From Diacronema lutheri (lineage: Eukaryota > Haptophyta > Pavlovophyceae > Pavlovales > Pavlovaceae), in contig JAGTXO010000014.1 of the NCBI GenBank assembly GCA_019448385.1, forward strand, positions 682,001 to 746,000: 64,000 bases of DNA, read 5' to 3'. This document shows, in pieces, positions 1 through 13,000 of this stretch (position 1 is its first letter; every line of letters starts with the position of its first letter). A program made the translations under genes and the position numbers. The notes beneath the pieces were generated by a model. It was not told the origin of the DNA. It saw nothing but the letters and a program-made list of their open reading frames with translations, and searched no databases.

Positions 1-3000
1 TGCGTCTACACTGCGCCTGATGAGGGCGACGCGGACGCGCGCGTGTACGACGCCAAGGACCCCGAGCAGCTAAAAGCGGGCAGGGCGCGGCCACGGGCGA
101 ACAGCGGGCGCGCGCCCGCCGTGGTCGACACGCTTTTCGCGCACGCGACGGGCACGATCGTCACGCGGCAGCGCACGGAGGGCGTGACCGGCGCGGGCAT
201 GCACCACCTCGCCGCCCCGACGCAGGGCGCGGGGTACGGTACCGTCGTGCGGGCCGAGCTGGGCGAGCCCGGCTTCGCGGGGACGACATGGCACATGACG
301 TCGGGCGTGGAGAACCAGCCGCGCGCGGTACGAGCGGCCGCGCGCGCGTACGCGCACGACGGCTGGGGCGGCGTGTACAATGCGCACGAGGACTTTGCCG
401 CCTTCGAGGGCTTGCCGCGGCTCGCCGCGCCCGAATCGCTCGCGGCCATCGCCGGCGGGTCGGCGGACGCGGTGTTCTGCTGGCGGTCCGGCCGGTCCGT
501 CATCGGCGAGGTGACGACGGTTCACTTCAATGGCGACCGCGCCGCCGCCATCGACCACGCGCGGGCGCTGCGCGTCAGGCCCGATTGGCGCTCGCAGCCC
601 AGGATCTACGAGGCGGCGTGCGGCGCGGAGGGCACGGTGCTGCTCGTGTGGGTCGTGCCCGACCGTCACAAGAACCCGCGGCTGGACTGGGCGCCGATTC
701 TCGTCGTGATCCACCTGCCCGCCGACCCCGACTGGCTCGCGCGCGCCACGCCGGCGATCGCGAAGGCGCGGCGCGAGGTCGAGGACGGACGCGCGCGCGC
801 GGAGGCGCGCGGCGTGCCGCAGCACCTCGCCTACACGCTGAGCCCACGCTTCCGAGGCACCGCGCCGCGCGGAGCCGCGCGCGTGCCGCCGCGCCTCGGC
901 GCGAGCGACGCGCGCGAGGCGCGCGCGCTCGCGGCGCTCGAGCCGGCGCTCATGTTCGCGCCGGCCTGGCGGCGCGCGGTGCGCGCGGCGAGCCGCGCCC
1001 CCGGCAGTGGCGCCGCGGCCGTCGAGCGCGCGCTCGCGCGCCTGCACAACGCGCTCGAGCCCGATGACGAGAGCGCGCCCGAGTCGACGCGCGTCGCGCC
1101 GCTCGCCGCCGCGCTCGAGCAGTCGGCGGGCTGGCCGGCGGGCACGGCGCGCATGGCGGCGAGCGTGACCAAGGGCCCCGGCGTCGGAGATGGCGCAGGT
1201 GGCGACGAAGTGACCAAAGTGGAGGAAACGGCGAAGACGAGCGGCGACGGCTGCACCGGCACGCCTCCTCTGCGCCCGGCCGCGCGCGCGGCCGGCGCGG
1301 CGGACGACGGAGGGGCGGCGGTCGTGGCGGGCGTCGAGGGCGAGCGCGACGCACTCGCCAAGACGGGTGCCGGCGGCTGCGACGACGACGCTCGCGAGCC
1401 GCTGTCGGCCGGCAAGCCCGGCGCACTCGCCGCCGCGGCGACCGTCGGGGGTCTCGGCGAGCTCGTCGGCAGCCTATGCGCGTGGCTGGCGCGCGGCGCG
1501 GCTGGCGGCGCCATCGCGGCCACCTCCCCCGGGACGGCCGCGCGCGGAGCAAACGGCACGCCGCAGCGCGCCGAGCCGCCGGCCGCCGGCGATCCCGTCG
1601 CTCCGCACGCGCGCGTCGCCGCTGCGGCGCCCTTGGCGGGCAGCGCGGCGGCGCCGTCGTCGGCCGCGCGCGACGCGCAGCGCGGCGTCGCGGGAGTCGA
1701 CGCGGCCGCGCACGCGCACGCGCGCGACGGCAGGCGGGCGGCACGGCGGATGCGCGAGCAGGAGGGGGCGGTGCACAGGGCCTTCCGCATGTCCCTCTGG
1801 CGCGACGCGACGTTTGTCGAGTTCGTTGAGAAGCTGCGCCCCGACGGCGGCGCGCAGCTGCTCGCGCGCGAGCCCACGCGGCGCGCGGCGGCGGTGCTGT
1901 GCGAGCTCGCGCGCGGCCGCGACGGCGCGAGCGGCGCGGCCGGGCTGCTGCACGAGATGAGAGCCGCCGATGCGCGCGCGCGCGAGGCCGCCAAAGCGGC
2001 GGAGGCAGCGCAGCTTGCGCACGGGACGCTGCGCATCGTGGCAACCGTGGCGCTGGGCGGTGCGGTCTTCGCCGGCATGTCAGCGCTGGTCGTTGCTTGC
2101 GCGGCGCGCACGGCGACCGGTGCGCTTTTTGGGGCCCGCCGCCCGCGGGCGGCCGCGCGCGGAGCCGACGACGCGCTCGGCACGCTGCAGCGCGCCGAGC
2201 CGCCGCCCGCCGACAAGGGCAAGCGCAGGCGCGCCAGAGCCAACGACGACCCCGTCGACGCGGCGCGCAAGGCCGTGGGCAAGGCGGAGGGCAACTGCCG
2301 CAAGGCAGCCCGCCGGCTGCACCTCGCTGCACTGGGCGAGGAGGAGGCGCAGCAGCGCGTGCTCGACGCCGAGGCGGCGGAGCAGCTGGCGCGCTCGCGC
2401 GAGCCGGCCGGCGGCTGGGTAGGCAGCGCGCGCGCGCGCGCGCGCGCGCGCCCCGCCGCGCGCGCGCCCGTCGATTGGCGTGCGCGCAGCGCAGAACGGC
2501 GCGCCAGCTCCGTCACCTGCGCGCCGCCGCGCCCGTGCCCCTCGCGCGCAGGGGCGCCCTGCGGACCTGCGGCTGCAACAGGCGCACTTTGGCATGCGCG
2601 AAGATGCCGACGCGGAAGTGCGCCGCGCGCACGAGGCGCTGCGCCGGGCGAGACAGGGTGTGGCGTGCGCCAAGGCCAGCGTGCGGCAGATGGAGGCGGC
2701 GTTGCTCAACGCGACGCGCTGCGCCACCGCGGTGCTCGCGCCGCGTGGCGTGCCGGAGGGTGACGAGCAGGCCGCGGCGAGAGAGCAGGCGGCGCTGGAC
2801 CGGGAGGCGCCGCCGGCCGCGCAACGCGCGGCGCCGACGGCGCGCTCGCCCTCGGAGCCGCCGTCCGAGTGGGGCCCGCCAGCGGTCGGCCGGCGCCCGA
2901 CGCCGCGTGCACTGTCGCACGCCGCGGGGCGCGGGGACGACAACCCGTTTGCGCCGCTCGCAACCGTCAGCGGCGATTGGTCGCCCACGCCGAGCTCGCG

Positions 3001-6000
3001 CCCGCCGTCCTCGCCGCCGCGGCAGCCGCCGTCCGACCGCCGCAGCGCGCAGCGTCGCAGCGCGCGCGCGCGGCCGCCGAGGCCGACCGTTTCGCCCGAG
3101 GACGCGCTCGCAGCCGAGCGCCAGGCGCGCGCGCTGTCGGAGCAGGCGGAGCGGAGGCGCGCCAAAAAGGCCGCCGCCAAGGCCGCGCGCCGCGCCGCGC
3201 GCGCCGCCGACAAGCGGACGGCGCGCGTCGTCCACGCGTGCGTAAGCGCCGCCTTGCGGCGCGTCTGCACGAGCGTCGCCACGGGCACGCCGCTCGCCGT
3301 GCTCCGCGAGCGCGCCGAGGGGCCGCGCGCGCCGAAGGCGGCGCCCGCGCCGCCACGCCGCGCAGCGGACGGCGGCCGCGCGCTCCGCCACGCGCGCCGT
3401 GCGGCCGCCGCGGCGGCGGAGCGCGAGGCGGCGGTGGCGGCCGACGCCGACGAGCGGTTCGAGCGGCAGCCCTCCGCCGCCCGGTTCGACGGCGGCGATG
3501 GCGGCGGAGGCGGCCACGTCGAGGCGAGCGCGCGACCGCGCGCCGGCGAGGCCGGCGAGGCTGGCGCGCACGGCGCGCCTGGCGCAGCGGGGACCCCGGC
3601 GGCGTCGCTCGCGTCGCGCAGCCCGTGTGATGCGCGCCGCACGGCACGCCTCCCGCACGCACGCGCCGCAGCCACCTGCGCACGCAACGGCGGCTGGGGT
3701 GGCAACGTCGGCGGCGACGTGTGCGGCGATTGTTTCGGCGGCGGCGGCGTCCGTCGCGACGCCTGCGGCGGCGGCGACGCCACCTGCGGCTGCGGCGATG
3801 GCGGCGTCGGTGCTGGCGCTGGCGAGGCCCCTGCACACGGTGCGCCGGCGCGCGCGACGGCGTCGCGCTTGCTGCGCTTGCTCGGCGCGCCACGCGCCGT
3901 GCTCGGTGCGATGGCGCACGCCGCGGCCGTGTTGGCGCGCGGCGTGGCCGCAGCCGTCGCTGGCGTGCGCGCCGCCGCGCGCGCCGTGCGGCGCGCGCGC
4001 CGCCGAGCGCCTCGCGCGCGCCGCACGGCTGCGCGGCGGGCTCGCGGCCCGCCGATGCGCGACGTCGACGGCGCCCTGCGGCCCTCGCCGTCCTGGTTGC
4101 GCACACGCCTCGTCTGCGGCCGGCGCCTCGCGCCTCTGCGCCGCGCGGGCGCGCGCCCGCCGCCCGCACACGCCGCGCCGAGTTCCCGCGCGCGCGCTGC
4201 GCAACCCGACAGCGACGCGCCGGCGTGCGCGCCGCGGCGCTCGGCGCCTGTCGGTGCGCCGCCGCGCGCGCGTGGCCTGCGCGCGGCGCGCGCACGGCGC
4301 TTCCTCGACGTCGCCGGCCGCGCGGCGCGGAGCGCGCGCCTCGGCGCGCGCATCACGCGCCAGCGCACGCCGGGTTCGCCATCGGAGCCCTGCACGGCCG
4401 AGAGCGGCGACGGCGCGGGCGCCGGCGGCGTCGGCGCGGCGGCGCCTGGCGCGGCGACGATGCGCGCCACCGGCGCGCGCGCAGCGCGCGCTGCGGCGGC
4501 GGCGGTCGGTGGCGCCTCGCGTCTCGCGCGCCGCGCGATGGCAAGCGCCGCCGCCGCTGCCACCTCCATCGCCGGCGCTGCCGCCTCGACCGTCGCCGCC
4601 GCCGCCGTTGCCATCGGCGCGGCCGTCACGTCACCGGCGTTCGCCGCGGCGCGCGGCATGGCGGCCGCATGCGTCGCTGCCTGCGCCCGCCCCACCGCCG
4701 CGCAGGCGGCCGCGTCGCGCGCGCTCGGCGCGCTCTTCGTGCTCGTCGACGCGGCCGACGCGGCGGGCGACAGCGACGCCGCGCTCGGCGCGCTCGCGGC
4801 CGCGGTCGACGCGACGGAGCTGCGCCCGCCGCCGGCCTTTTGGCGCGCGGGCCGCGCCGCGGCGTACGCACCGCGTCCGCCGCCCCTCGACTCGGCGCGG
4901 CCGCGCTACAACCGGCGCGCGCGCGCACCTAGCCCTCCCGTCGCGGCCGCGCGGCGCAATCTCGCGCGCGCGGTGCGCGAGCTCACGCGCGCCGCGCGCG
5001 CTGAGCGCGAGCGCGCGCCGGCGCCGCGCGGCGCGCGCGGCGGCGTGCTCCACGCGCTGCGCGCGTCGCTCCCCGTGCACGCGCGTGCCGCGCTCGGCAC
5101 GGACGCGGAGCTGCGCGCGGACATCGCCGCGTTCGCGCGCGCGCGCCGCGAGCTGCACAGCCTCACCGACGCCGAGGTGGCGGCGCTCGCGCGCCCGGAC
5201 GGGCCGCCGCTGCCCGTGCGGCTCGCGTGCACGGCGGTCGCGCGCGCGCGCGGCGTGACCGTGCTGCTCGACATCGTGCCGCGCGGCGGCGGCGCGCCCG
5301 AGCGGCTCGTGTGCCGCGCCCGTCGCCGCGGCGCCGCCACGCGCACGCCACGGCCGACAGCCGCCGTTATCGCGCGCGCGCCTTGCATAGCGGCGCGCGT
5401 TGGCCACACTGAGCCGGCGCGCGCGTGCGCGGGCGGATCGATCGGGGTCGCGCGCCTCCGTTCAGCGCGCCGCCGCTCTTGGCGTGGGGCGCGGCTCGAC
5501 GTGCACACCCGCGAGCGGCTGGCCACACCGGTGCCAGGCCACGTCGTGGCCTGCGCCGCCGCCTCGGCCATCGGCGCGTGCGTCGCTCGCGCGCGGCTTG
5601 GGCTTGCACGGCTGGCGCGCGCGTGGCCCTGCGCCTCCGCTCCACTGGCCACTGCTGCTGTCGCCTTCGCGCCTGCCGCCGACGGTGTTTTCTGCGCCCC
5701 GCTGGGCGCTCCTGCATCCGCCTTCGCGCCTGCCGCCGACGGTGTTTTCCCCGCCGCACTAGCCGCTGCTGCATCCGCCTTCGCGCCTGCCGCCGATTTT
5801 CCCGCCCCACTAGTTGCTCCTGCACTCGCCTCCGCGCCAGCCACCGACGGCGTTTTCCCCGCCCCGCTAGCCGCTGCCGCTGTCGCGTCCGCGCCTGCCG
5901 CCGCGGGCGTGTCCTCCGCCCCACCAGCCATCGCCGCCGCGCCCGCCGCCAACGTGCGCACCGCCAACGTGCCCGTTGCCAACGAGGCTACCGCCACCGA

Positions 6001-6999
6001 ACCAGCCGCCCTTGAGCTTCCCCTCCAACCCGCCAACTCGGCGCTGCTTGCGTGGGCGGGCGACGCGGCTGCGCGCCGGCTGGCCTCCGCCGCCGCGAGC
6101 GCCGGCCTCCCGCAGGCAGAGGTGGAGCGCATCGCCAGCGGCGACATGCTCGCCTCAACCGTCGACGCGTGCTGCGAGGTCGTGCTACGCGTGCACGGGC
6201 AGGCCGGCGGCGGGCATGTCTGCCACGTGCCGCTCGCCGCGCAACCCGCGGTGTTCCAGGACGGCGCCGAGCGCGCCGCGCTGCTGCACCGCCTGCGCAG
6301 CGAGGCGACGACGCAGGCTGTCATCGGCGTGTGGAGCCCGTCGGACGAGCGCGGCGGCGCGGGCGGTGACGACGGCGCGCAGCTCGCCTCCGGCCATTTC
6401 ACCGCGTTGCGCCTTGTGCGCGTCGCGCGCGCGGGCGAGCGTCGCTACGACGCGGTGCTCGTCGACACGCTCGCGTCGCCCTGCAGGCGGGCGCTCGTGC
6501 TCGCCACGGCGATAACTGCCACGCTGCACGCGGCGGGTCTCGACATTTCGCGCGTGCGCCGCGCGCGGCTGCTCGACGAGGCGGCGCAGCGTGGCGCGAC
6601 GTGCGGCCTCGCGATAGTGGGCGCGCTCAACGACGCGCTCGCCGCGGCGGGCTGCTCGTCCGCGCCGCGCACGTTCAGCGTGGCGGACATGTACGCTGTC
6701 GGCGAGCGCCTCCGCGTCGCGCTGACCGGCGCGGCCAGCGATCGTGCGCCGGGCGGCGTCTGCGCGGGCACGAGCGCGGTGCGTGGCGGGGGCAGCCCCG
6801 ATCGCGCCGAAGCGCCGCCGCAGACGCGCGTCGCCAAGGCCGCCGCTGGCGTCACCGCCGCCGCCACCGCCGCCGCCACGCCGCCGCCGCCCGCGCTGGG
6901 CGCCGCCGCCGCCGCCACCGCCGCCGCCGCCGCTGCTGCCGCCGCCGTGGCCGCGCCGTCACCGCCGCCACCGCCGCCGCCGGCCGGCGACGCGGGCGA

Positions 7000-7086
<87 letters not shown>

Positions 7087-10000
7087 GCGCACGTTCTTGA
7101 GGCTCGCGCCCAGGGCGCGCGCGGCCGCCTCGGCGCGTGAGGCGTTGCGCGCCGCGTGTGCGCGCGCGGACGCGGCGGCGTCGTCACACGCGTCGGCGCC
7201 GCACGCGCCCGCCGGTGCGCGCCGCCGGCGGCGCGCGGGCGCAGGCGAGCTGGCGCTCGCGGCTGCGCGCGCGCTCGCCTCGACGGAGCACGGCGATTTG
7301 ACGGACGACGCGCTCGAGGCCGCCATCGAGCAGGAGCTGGGCGACGAGCGCGGCCAACTGCTGCTGTGCACGCGGGGCGCAGCGGCGCAAAGGCCCGCGC
7401 TTTGCCGGCTCCTGAAGCACGCGTGCGCGTCGGCGCGCGCGGCGAAGCGCGCGCAATTCACGGTGTTCGTCGTGCGCGCGCCCACGCGCGGCGAGCGGGG
7501 GGGCGCCGCCGCGACGCGCGTGGACTCGGTGGTCGAGCTGTCGTGCGCGCTGCACGAGAAGGCGGGCGCGCTCGGCGGCCTCCAGAGCGTCTGTGTGCGT
7601 GGCTTTGCCCTCGAGCGCCGCCGGACACTCGACGGTGGCGCCGAGGCCGGCGCGTCCGCCATCGGCCAGGACGAGCAGGTCGAGGCAGAGGCGGGCGAGG
7701 CGTGCGTCGCCGGCGTGACGATGGCCAAGCAGCTGCGTCAGTTTGCCGAGCAAGCTGCCCGCGACGACGTGCTCTTCCGCGTCGCCGTGTCCGAGGCCGA
7801 CGCCCACGCCCGGCTGGCGCGCGTTGCGGGTGACGATGTCGGCGCGTACAGCGTCGTGCTCGCAGTCGCCGGGCTCGTCTGGCTGGCCAAGGCCGACGAG
7901 GTTGCGCCGGCGGCCGCCCAGTCCGCCGCCGCGCCGCCCGCCGCCCCGCCTGCTGCCGCCACGTCCGCCGACGCCGAGCGCGACGCCTCGCCTTCCGACC
8001 GCCTGCGCGCGCTGACGCTCGCCGTGCGAGTCGCGCTCGCGCGCGGCGTGCTGCGCCACCTCCTCGCCGACGCGTCGCCGGGCGCGTCCGCGACCGCTGG
8101 CGGTAGTTGCGCGACGCCCGTCGAGGCGGCCGCGTCCGACGCCGCGCCGCCCGCCACGGGCGTCGTGACGAGTGGCGTCGCGGCGGGCGCTGTGGCGGCC
8201 GCACCGGCTGCTGCGGGCGGTGCGACGGCGGGTGCATCGCCCATCGCGCGGCCGGCGAAGCGCGCGCGGCGCACGCTCACCGCCGCTCCAGCCGCCTCGG
8301 CCGTTGCGGCCGCTGGAGGCGCACGCGCTGGCGCACGCGGCGCGGCCGGCGCGCCTCGCGCGCGCGCCGCGCGCGCGCCGGCCGAGTACGTCTGGCTTGC
8401 CATCGCGCGCCGGATGCTGGCGGCGCGACACGCGGCGGCCGCGGGCGGCGACTTTGTCGCGTCGTGCGTCGCCGCGATGCAGGCCGAGTACGGCGACGGC
8501 TGTGCCGTCGTCGTCGGCGACGCGCCTGGTGACGCCTTGGTCGAGGCTGCGGCGGCGGCGCTGCTCGAGGGCAAGCACGCGGCGGTGAGCCTCGGCTGCG
8601 TCGACCGGCCGGCGGTGCTCGTCGTGCAGCGCGCCGTGGATGCGCCCACGTCGCGCGTGCACGGGTGGTGCGCGCACGCGGCGGGCGCCGCCGAGTTTGA
8701 CGAGGGCGCCGCGCGCGACGTGTTCAACGCGATCGTCGAGCGCGCGTGGGCGCTGCGTCCGGACCCGGCCGACGGCAGCCCGCCGCCCACGCGCACGTGG
8801 GAGGTCGGGCGCATCGCTGGCGACGCGCCCGACCAGGCGGGCGTGGCCGCGCTGCGCGTGCTCTACGCGCTCGTCGCGGCGCACGGCCGCTACCGCTCGG
8901 CCGCCGCGCTCTTTGGCGCGCTCGCGCAGCTGCACGCGCCCGACGCCGCCGGCGCGCGCGCGGAGGTCGTCGCGGCGGCGTGCGCGGTGCCGCCCGGCGC
9001 GCGGCCGGGCGCCGCGCCGGCGGCCGCGCGGGACGACGCGAGGGAGCGCGCATGGGAGGGCGCTCAGATCGCCGCGCTCGCCGTCGGCGCGGACGCTGCG
9101 CGCAGGCGTGTCGCGCCCGTGCGCGCGCTCGTCGACGCGCTCGGCACGCCACCGACCTCGGCGATCACGGGCGGGCCGGCGGTCCGGCTCGCGGGCGCGG
9201 GCGACGGCGGCCACGGTGTACGGTGGGTGGGCGAGCAGGCGGCGACGCCCGCCGAGCAGCTGCCGAGGGAGCTGCTGCGCGCCTACCACGAGGCGGTGCT
9301 GTGCGTCACGCCCGGCAGCCTCCAGCTCGGCCCGGCGGCGCTCGACGCGGTCACGCGGCCGCGCGAAAACGACACGCTGGAAGGCCTCCTCGCGCGCGTC
9401 AGCTGGCAGTGCGGCGCGAGGGCGAGCACGTGCGCCATGCTCGCCACGTTTTCCGAGCAGGCGGGCACCGGCTCGCGCGTCGCGCTCAAGGCCCTCCGCA
9501 CGAGCTCCGACCTGGCCGGGCTGACGGCGGCTGCGGTCGGGCAGCAGGCGCCGCAGACGCCGCCGCCGCCGCTGCTCGTAATGCTCGGCCGCTGCCCCAG
9601 CCCGCTCGTCGGCGGCGGCCTCTTCCCGCCCGACCGCGCGACGGGCGAGCCGGCGGTGCACGCGGCGACGTCCGAGCTCGCCGTCGAGCTGCTGCGCGAC
9701 GCGCGCGCGCTGGCCGGCACGGACGGGCGGCTCGTCGTGCTGTGCCTCGAGGCGTCCAACCCGCTCTGGTTCTGCCCCAAGGTGCGCGAGCTCGAGCTGC
9801 CGCGGACGCGGTCGGACGGCGTGCGCGCGTCCGGCTGCACCTGCCCTGCGACGTGCAGCGATGCGCGCGGCGCGGCGGGTGGCGCTGCCCGCGGCGCATC
9901 GACGCGGCCGGCGGCGCGCGCGATCAACAAGGCGGTGCTCGACCACTTCGTCGCGCTTTTCGGCCGCGAGGGCTTCGCGACCTTTGAGTTTGCGGGCGGC

Positions 10001-13000
10001 GGCGAGGCGAGCTGGCTGTGCGACAGCGCGGCCGGCACGACGACCGTCGCGGCGTGCGCGTCGCTGCCGCCGCGCATGGGCGATGGGCAGCTGGCCATCC
10101 GGCGGCACACGCTCGGCACGGGCGCCGACGCGCCGGCGCACGCCGTCGTCTCGCTCCGCGTCGCGCACGTGAGCCACGCCATCCGCCGCGCGGCGGACGA
10201 CGGCGGCGCGCGCGCCGAGCGGATGGCGCGCGCCGCGCGCGCGTTCTGCGATGTGGCGGCCGCGCTGCGCGTCGACGCGATCCTGGCGGAGGTGCCCGAG
10301 GACCGCCCGACGGGCACGCCCTTCCTTGGCGGGCTGCTCAAATTTTGGGACAAACGCAACGGGAGCTGGACGGCGCCAGCCACGCTCGCGCTCGGAGACG
10401 TGCGCGAGGTGGCCAAGCGGACGGCCGACGCAGCGGCCGGCCGAGCGGACGAGGTCCCTGCGGCTGGCCGTCCGCAGGTCGCGGCGCGCGCGTGCGCTGG
10501 CGCGATTGGCGGCGGCGCGGGCGCGGCGGGCGCCTCGGACGCTGCGCCCCGTGCACTGGCGGGCGCGTCGGGTGCGCGCACGGACGGCGGCCCTGCCGAC
10601 GCACCGCGCCAGCTGGAGAGCCGCTACGGCGAGGCGAGCAAGCTCGACCTACCCCAACATTCCACTACGGGCTGCGTCCTCGACGCTCGCGAGGCCCAGG
10701 ACCGCGCGCGCGTGCCTGCTGCGCCCGACGGCACAGCGCTGCGCCGCGTGCTCGACGCCGTCGGCGCGGGCGCGCCCGCGCAGCGCAGCCCGCGCTGGCA
10801 CGACGAGCGATGGGAGGAGGTCACGGGCAGCAAGGTTGGCGACGTCGTGAACGACAACGCCGGCGTCGCGCACGAGACGCTCACCGACGAGTACGTGCAC
10901 CGGCGGCGGCGCGAGGTGCGGACCAAGGCGACGACCGCGGGCATCCTCGGCGAGGCCGTCGCGCTGCGCAAGCTGGCGGCCGCGTACGGCATCACCGTCG
11001 TGTGCAACCTGCCGATGGTGCGTGCGGACCCGCACGACAAGAGCGCGCCGTTCGCCTTCTCGCCGGACGGGCTCGCCATCCTCCCCGAAAACAACGAGCA
11101 GGTCCTCGTCGAGGTGAAGACGCTCACCAAGGCGGGCGCCACGGCGCACGAGGACGGGCCGCCGCAGCCGCACCGCGATCAGCTGCAGCTCGGCATGCAC
11201 GTCCTCGGCGTGAGCAAAGCGCTCTACGTGCAGTACCTCAGGCACGAGGACCGGATCGTCGTGCACGTCGTGACGCGCGGCGCCGGCTGGCTTGCATTCG
11301 CGCAGCCGAGGGTGCAGGCCTTCTGGGCGCGCGTCGTCGAGCGGCGCGCGCGGCTCGAGCGCGCGCGCGCCGACCACCCGGCTGCGAGCCGGCGGCACCG
11401 GCGGCAGCAGACGCCGGCCGGGCCGCCGCTCGTGCTCGCGCTGGACGGGCGCATCCCCGCCGCGCGCGCCGCCGCGCTGCACGCCGTCGCGCACGGCACC
11501 GCGAGCGCGGCGGCGGTGACGGCGGCGGCGGCGACGGGCGACGCGACGGCGTTGCAAGACGCGATCGCGGCGCTGCGCGCGCCCGTCGGCAATGCGGCGA
11601 TCGACAGCGCAGCGCGTGCGGAGGGCGCGGCCGTCGAGCGGGCGATCGCGTACCTCGGGCAGCCGGCGGGCGACGCCGCCGCCCGCGGCACGGCCGAGGC
11701 GGCCGAGGAGGAGAGGACGGTCGACGCCGACATCTGCGCGTTGCTGCACCAGCTCGGCGCGAGCGTGGCGCACGTGCACGTCGAGGACGCGGATTGCGTC
11801 ACGCGTGAGCACTGGGGCGAGGCGGTGCTCGCTGCAGCGGACGACCCGTCGAGCGCCCCCGCCATTTCGAGCGTCATCGTCGCGCACATCGTGCGCCTCG
11901 CCGGCTTTGGCGTCGAGCTCCCGCAGTCGATTCGCGTCGCCCCCAGCACGGCCGACTGGCACGAGGGCTGGCTCGACGTGCAGTGCGTGCTGCTGCGCAC
12001 GCGCCGGCGCGGGCGGCGCGACGACGACTTTGTGGCCGTCGTCAGGCGCGGTGGGCGCTGGTTTGCGTGCGAGCCCGGCCGCGCGCGGCGGCTGCAGTGG
12101 CGGTCGGTCCTACGCCGCGCGCGCGGCGGCGTCGACGGGACCGGCGAGGAGGCGTTCGCGATCGTCTACGTGCGGCGCGGCGACGCGGCCGGCGACGCGG
12201 CTGGCGACGCGCAGGCCGCACGGGCGCGCGGCGGGCGCGCGCGCAGGCGCACGCGCGGCGGCACGCGCAAGCGCAAGCGCGGCGCCTCCGCCGGGCTCGA
12301 GGCGGCCGCGCCCGCCGGCGCGCCGGCTGCCGCGCCCGCCGGCGCGCCGGCGGGCGCTGCTCACCGCCCGCCCGCCATGCGCGCCACGGTCGCCGCGCGC
12401 ACCACGCGCTCTGTGACCGACGCGCTGCACTCGGCGCCTGCCGCCACGGTTGCACCTGTCTTCGACTGGCGCGCCGGCCGCCCGCCCCCCGCCGCTCGAG
12501 CCCGCCACCCGCGGCCGCGTGGGCGCGCGCCACCGGGCAAGGCCTGGGACAGCGTCTCGGGTGCGTGGGCGGACAAGCCGACTGGTGCTGCCGTCGCCGC
12601 CGCGCCGCCGCCGCTGCCGCCCGCCGCCGCGCCGCCGCCCACCGCCGCGCCGCCGCCCGCCGCCGCGCCGCCGCCCGCCGTCGCGCCGCCGCCCGCCGCC
12701 GCGCCGCCGCCGCCGCCGCCACCGGCGGCGCTCGGCCGCCGGCAGCACGTCGGCGCGGGCGGCAGCGCGGCGGGCCGGCGGCTCGCGGCCATCGCACGGC
12801 GGCAGCGCGGCGTGCGCGCGCCGCCGCCCGCCGCGCGCTTCCTCGCCACGCTGCCGCCACCGCCACGCGACGGCCTCGCGCGCACGAGCAAGCAGGCGCG
12901 CGCGAGGCGCAACGCGGACGGACGGCCGGCGCACGCGCGCGCGGCCAACGCGCGCGCCTTCTACCGCGGCGTGGAGCTCGGCGTGCACGCGACGCGCGCC

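Noticed and set aside
2419-2551. Apparent frameshift in the giant gene
   Set aside because: The frame change coincides with GTAGGC...CGCAG and both sides join in phase, so an intron is simpler than a frameshift.
7184-10177. 997-aa minus-strand reading frame, and a similar one at 2080-4695
   Set aside because: Arg/Ala-rich shadow frames opposite the giant gene with no recognisable domain; expected at this GC content.
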